The position numbers were made by a program, and so were the translations under genes. DNA of 7,614 nt from Pseudomonadota bacterium (GTDB lineage: Bacteria; Pseudomonadota; Alphaproteobacteria; Rs-D84): assembly GCA_030531915.1 (NCBI GenBank), contig JAUNMD010000045.1, positions 1 through 7,614 of the forward strand. Reading direction: 5' to 3'. Of the stretch, positions 5,051 through 7,614 are shown piece after piece. Positions within the stretch are counted from its first letter, which is position 1. Each line of letters begins with the position of its first letter. The notes beneath the pieces are model-generated. The model was not told where the DNA came from. It saw nothing but the letters and a program-made list of their open reading frames with translations, and did not search any database.

Positions 5051-6757
5051 ATGACAATGTCCCTGACATTATTGGCGTTTGTTACGGTGGTTTTTGCGCT
5101 GGTGTCATTCCTGCGCGTGGCGCGTATCGGTGCATTGGTTGCATTTTTGTTTGCAGGCGTGCTGTCCGGCCCATATGTATTTAATCTGTTTCATTTAACA
5201 GAAACGTGGACGCTGTTGGGTGATTTGGGCATTATGTTTTTGTGGTTCACGATGGGGCTGAATATCAATATGAAACGCCTGTGGACATTGCGTCATTCGA
5301 TTTTTGGTTTTGGTGCGGCCCAGGTTTTGATGGTTGCAACAATGTTGTTCCCATTGCTGTTTGGCCTGACCGGTTGGTCAATAATTGGTTGCGTAATGGT
5401 GGCGTTGATGCTGTCTATGTCCAGCACATCCGAAGATATGCAGATGCTGGCGGATCGCAACCAGATAAACACCGATATGGGCCGCCAGACATTTTCGATT
5501 TTATTATTCCAAGATTTATTGGCAATTCCATTGCTGGCCATGATGCCGGTACTGGCGGGGCGCACATTTAACTTTGGTGCGGCGGCGATTGACGTATTTG
5601 TGTGGTCGGTTGCGCTGGTGCTGGGCGTTGTAATTGTTGGCCGATTTGTACTGAATCCATTGATGCGTTTGGTTTCACGCCTGAAATCCAAAGAGGCATT
5701 CTTGCTGGCCATAATGTTGAACATTGTTGCATGGGCTGCGGTTGCAAACGTTGCGGGCGTGCCGGCGGGATTGGGCGCGTTCTTGGCGGGTATGTTGCTG
5801 TCTGAAACGATTTACAGCCACCAGGTCAGTGCGGAAATCAGTCCGTACGCAATGTTGTTCTTGGCGTTCTTTTTCATTTCATTGGGTATGGGATTAAACC
5901 TGCCGGTGCTGGGGCAATATTGGTATGTTGTACTGTTTGGTGTAATCGGATTGATTGCGGCAAAATTTGTTGCGATATTTATGGTCGCGCGCGTTCGCCA
6001 CGTGAACGTTCCCGACGCCGCAATGATTGCATTGATTTTGTCACAGGCGGGCGAATTTGGGCTGTTGATGTTACAGACCATGCGCACATCGGGCATTGAT
6101 GCATTGCCACCGGTACATCAGGAAATCTTGACCGCAATTATCATACTGTCCATCATGATGACCCCATTGTTGATGATGGTATATGATTGGTTAAAGCGGT
6201 CGGGCCGTCTGTTCTCGCAATCCATTGCTCAAGGGTTGACGGGCCGTCCCGCCCAAGTCCCATCGGTTATCATCTGTGGATTTGGACGCGTCGGGCAAAT
6301 CGTCGCGCAAATGTTGGACACCCAGAATATTCCATACGTTGCGATTGATATGGACGTCGATACAGTACTGTTGGGGCGTGAACACGGATTTAACGTTGTG
6401 TACGGCAATTCCACAAATGCGGACGTTTTGCGCGATATGGGATTACAGCCACGCAAAACGCGTGCGGTTGTAATTGCATTAGACAACGCGGCAACGGCGC
6501 ACGATGCGGCAATCACGGTGCGTGAAATTGCGCCACGTGTTAAAATCTTTGCGCGCGCGCGTAATTTGACGGAATCCAAGTTATTGATGGCGGATGGCGC
6601 AAATGTCGCATTACCTGAAACGATTGAAAGTTCGTTGTTCTTGGGCTATGGCGTGCTGGAACATTTGGGCGTGTCTGAACGCAGTGTGGCGGGCCTCTTG
6701 GCGCGAATGCGTGCGGACAATTACAGTGGCGTTGCCGAACCTGTATCAGACAAATGA
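5051..6757 (+). CDS. Kef-type CPA2 cation:proton antiporter with RCK/TrkA-N domain
   Basis: A 568-residue inner-membrane protein of the CPA2 family, related to the KefB/KefC K+ efflux systems. Residues about 4-380 contain roughly 12 hydrophobic segments. Family motifs are FTMGLNINMKRLW (66-78, the GLE/D-type region), SMSSTSEDMQ (122-131), and GRQTFSILLFQDLLAIPLLAM (144-164), with the Q154-D155 pair typical of the ion site. From about 404 a cytosolic RCK-N/TrkA-N domain follows, with nucleotide-binding GFGRVG (410-415) after strand VIIC and acidic D433/D435 at the end of the second strand. Only about 30 residues follow this domain, so it is shorter than E. coli KefB/C (about 600-620), and no TrkA-C domain or KefF/KefG ancillary gene is visible. 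Exported ion (K+ or Na+) cannot be told. It has its own promoter and a strong ribosome binding site and is followed by a hairpin. Confidence 0.9.
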   Translation: MTMSLTLLAFVTVVFALVSFLRVARIGALVAFLFAGVLSGPYVFNLFHLTETWTLLGDLGIMFLWFTMGLNINMKRLWTLRHSIFGFGAAQVLMVATMLFPLLFGLTGWSIIGCVMVALMLSMSSTSEDMQMLADRNQINTDMGRQTFSILLFQDLLAIPLLAMMPVLAGRTFNFGAAAIDVFVWSVALVLGVVIVGRFVLNPLMRLVSRLKSKEAFLLAIMLNIVAWAAVANVAGVPAGLGAFLAGMLLSETIYSHQVSAEISPYAMLFLAFFFISLGMGLNLPVLGQYWYVVLFGVIGLIAAKFVAIFMVARVRHVNVPDAAMIALILSQAGEFGLLMLQTMRTSGIDALPPVHQEILTAIIILSIMMTPLLMMVYDWLKRSGRLFSQSIAQGLTGRPAQVPSVIICGFGRVGQIVAQMLDTQNIPYVAIDMDVDTVLLGREHGFNVVYGNSTNADVLRDMGLQPRKTRAVVIALDNAATAHDAAITVREIAPRVKIFARARNLTESKLLMADGANVALPETIESSLFLGYGVLEHLGVSERSVAGLLARMRADNYSGVAEPVSDK

Positions 6758-6766
6758 TATTAAACT

Positions 6767-6797
6767 AAATGTCCCCCGCGCGGGGACATTTATATTT
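6767..6797 (+). terminator. Probable terminator after the antiporter gene
   Basis: A perfect 10-bp inverted repeat (AAATGTCCCC, 6767-6776, with GGGGACATTT, 6782-6791) has a 5-nt loop CGCGC and begins 9 nt after the stop codon. The following sequence is T-rich but broken by A (ATATTT), so termination may be incomplete. Some read-through into lspA is possible. Confidence 0.75.
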
Positions 6798-6824
6798 GCA
6801 ATTATGCGCCCCGCTTGGTATATT
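6796..6824 (+). promoter_or_regulatory. Candidate promoter of lspA
   Basis: TTGCAA (6796-6801, 4 of 6) and TATATT (6819-6824, 5 of 6) are spaced by 17 nt. The predicted start near 6831 would give a leader of about 23 nt carrying GAAAGGGA (6842-6849) before the lspA ATG. It follows directly on the upstream hairpin, which fits a new transcription unit. Confidence 0.55.
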
Positions 6825-6853
6825 TCACCTGAATATATTGAGAAAGGGACAAA

Positions 6854-7399
6854 ATGAAAAAGAAACTGTTGGTTTATATTCCAATCATTCTGGCGATTAT
6901 CTTGGCCGATATGTTGACCAAGGGGGCATTGCTGTACGCAATAACGGGCACTGTGCCACTGTATGGTGCGGCGTGGGAAATTGTTCCTGTGCCATATTTG
7001 ATGTGGCATGTGTTTGATTGGTTTAACATCGTATTTACGTGGAATCCGGGGGCATCGTTTTCAATGTTGCGCAGTGTGGGCGAATTTGCGCCAGTTCTGA
7101 TTGTTATCGCAACGGGATTTATTATCGGATTCATCGGGTACTATTTGTTCGCGCGTGCGGAAAAATACGAACGCGTGCCGTTGGCACTGATTTTTGGTGG
7201 TGCGATTGGCAATTTGATTGACCGCGTGCGCTTTGGGGCGGTGGTTGATTTCTTGGACTTTCATATCGGTGGGGCGCATTGGCCGGCATTTAACGTGGCG
7301 GACATTTGTATTTGCGTTGGTGTCGCACTATATATATTGAACTGGTACTTGGCACGTCGTCGTTGCTTGGCGTCGGTCAGAACGAAAAAGGTAAAATAA
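6854..7399 (+). CDS. lspA: Lipoprotein signal peptidase (signal peptidase II)
   Basis: A 181-residue inner-membrane aspartyl protease that cleaves the signal peptide of diacylated prolipoproteins just before the lipid-modified Cys. Four hydrophobic segments are visible (about 5-22, 56-72, 79-100, 146-166). The two catalytic aspartates sit in the family signatures GNLIDR (119-124, D123) and FNVAD (146-150, D150). Also seen are ADMLTKG (18-24), matching the family D-x-x-T-K, and WNPGASFS (63-70), matching N-x-G-x-A-F. The loop between the first two segments (about 30-55) looks longer than in E. coli LspA, and the basic tail RRRCLASVRTKKVK is longer than usual. The ATG has a good GAAAGGG ribosome site. 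The next gene begins 2 nt after the stop, so the two are probably cotranscribed. Confidence 0.95.
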   Translation: MKKKLLVYIPIILAIILADMLTKGALLYAITGTVPLYGAAWEIVPVPYLMWHVFDWFNIVFTWNPGASFSMLRSVGEFAPVLIVIATGFIIGFIGYYLFARAEKYERVPLALIFGGAIGNLIDRVRFGAVVDFLDFHIGGAHWPAFNVADICICVGVALYILNWYLARRRCLASVRTKKVK

Positions 7400-7401
7400 C
7401 A

Positions 7402-7614
7402 ATGGTAAAATATCTGGATAATAATTCGGGCTTTGCCCAGTGGAATGCAAACAAAAACGCCACGGCCAAGAAATCAATGTTCGGCGGTTTCTTGTGGTGG
7501 TTTATTCTGTTCTTTGCGGCGATGTGGGCATTTGGCGCATTCAAAGCACCAAAGACAGACGCACCCGCAACAACGGAAACGACCGCGGTTGTTGACCTGT
7601 CCGCCGTGCCAACG
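7402..7614 (+). CDS. N-terminal part of a single-span or multi-span membrane protein, possibly YidC (partial)
   Basis: An open frame of 71 codons running off the window edge, beginning ATG 2 nt after the lspA stop, with AAAGG (7387-7391) upstream. Residues 1-27 are polar and Lys/Asn-rich. A hydrophobic, aromatic-rich segment (about 28-47, FGGFLWWFILFFAAMWAFGAF) is the likely first membrane span, followed by a Pro/Thr/Ala-rich periplasmic stretch and then VVDLSAVP. A membrane anchor followed by a flexible linker and a beta-rich domain is how the insertase YidC begins in many Gram-negative bacteria, so YidC is one guess. The visible part carries no diagnostic motif, and I do not claim the name. 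Codon use is like that of the other genes, which supports a real gene. Confidence 0.75.
   Translation, partial: MVKYLDNNSGFAQWNANKNATAKKSMFGGFLWWFILFFAAMWAFGAFKAPKTDAPATTETTAVVDLSAVPT

Noticed and set aside
6831..6840. AATATATT palindrome before lspA as an operator
   Set aside because: An 8-bp A/T palindrome is expected by chance in such a leader and has no second copy or known binding motif.
1..7614. Mobile element, CRISPR, tRNA, rRNA, toxin-antitoxin or defence system
   Set aside because: No transposase, direct-repeat array, cloverleaf, phage-like gene or paired toxin genes were seen. Every sizeable stretch is covered by recognisable core genes, and base composition looks even.

Overview
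The window looks like a chromosomal core-gene region from an alphaproteobacterium of moderate G+C. The best pointer is a GapR (DUF2312) gene, a family almost confined to Alphaproteobacteria, lying divergently beside a pyruvate kinase gene, a neighbourhood familiar from that class. TGA and TAA both act as normal stops and Trp is TGG, so the code is the standard bacterial one. The exact lineage cannot be read from the sequence; an uncultured, possibly host-associated group is only a guess.

Left part (1-2363): the last 93 codons of CTP synthase (pyrG) run into a hairpin that probably serves as a bidirectional terminator. Converging on it from the minus strand is a two-gene unit: gapR, and an RNHCP-type zinc-ribbon protein whose start codon overlaps the gapR stop as TAATG. 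A 92-nt divergent intergenic region then leads to pyruvate kinase on the plus strand. The pyruvate kinase frame runs full length but is cut at codon 232 by an in-frame TAA, next to several other non-consensus residues. It is annotated as a pseudogene, with a sequence or assembly error as the main alternative. A strong hairpin terminator ends it.

Right part (2364-7614): a plus-strand series follows. It starts with a secreted D-Ala-D-Ala carboxypeptidase (S11/PBP5 type) with a C-terminal SPOR domain, possibly read from a leaderless mRNA. Next come recR (recombination mediator) and rsmA/ksgA (16S rRNA dimethyltransferase), which overlap by ATGA. A Kef-type CPA2 cation:proton antiporter has its own near-consensus sigma-70 promoter buried in the last codons of rsmA. 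After another hairpin and promoter come lspA (lipoprotein signal peptidase) and the first 71 codons of a membrane protein, possibly YidC.

The genes are mostly housekeeping: nucleotide synthesis, nucleoid/topology control, glycolysis, peptidoglycan trimming, DNA repair, ribosome maturation, ion homeostasis and lipoprotein processing. I see no mobile element, CRISPR array, tRNA, rRNA or defence cassette. No convincing new multi-gene system is present. The items most worth a second look are the broken pyruvate kinase, the coupled gapR-RNHCP pair, the embedded promoter and the possible leaderless start.
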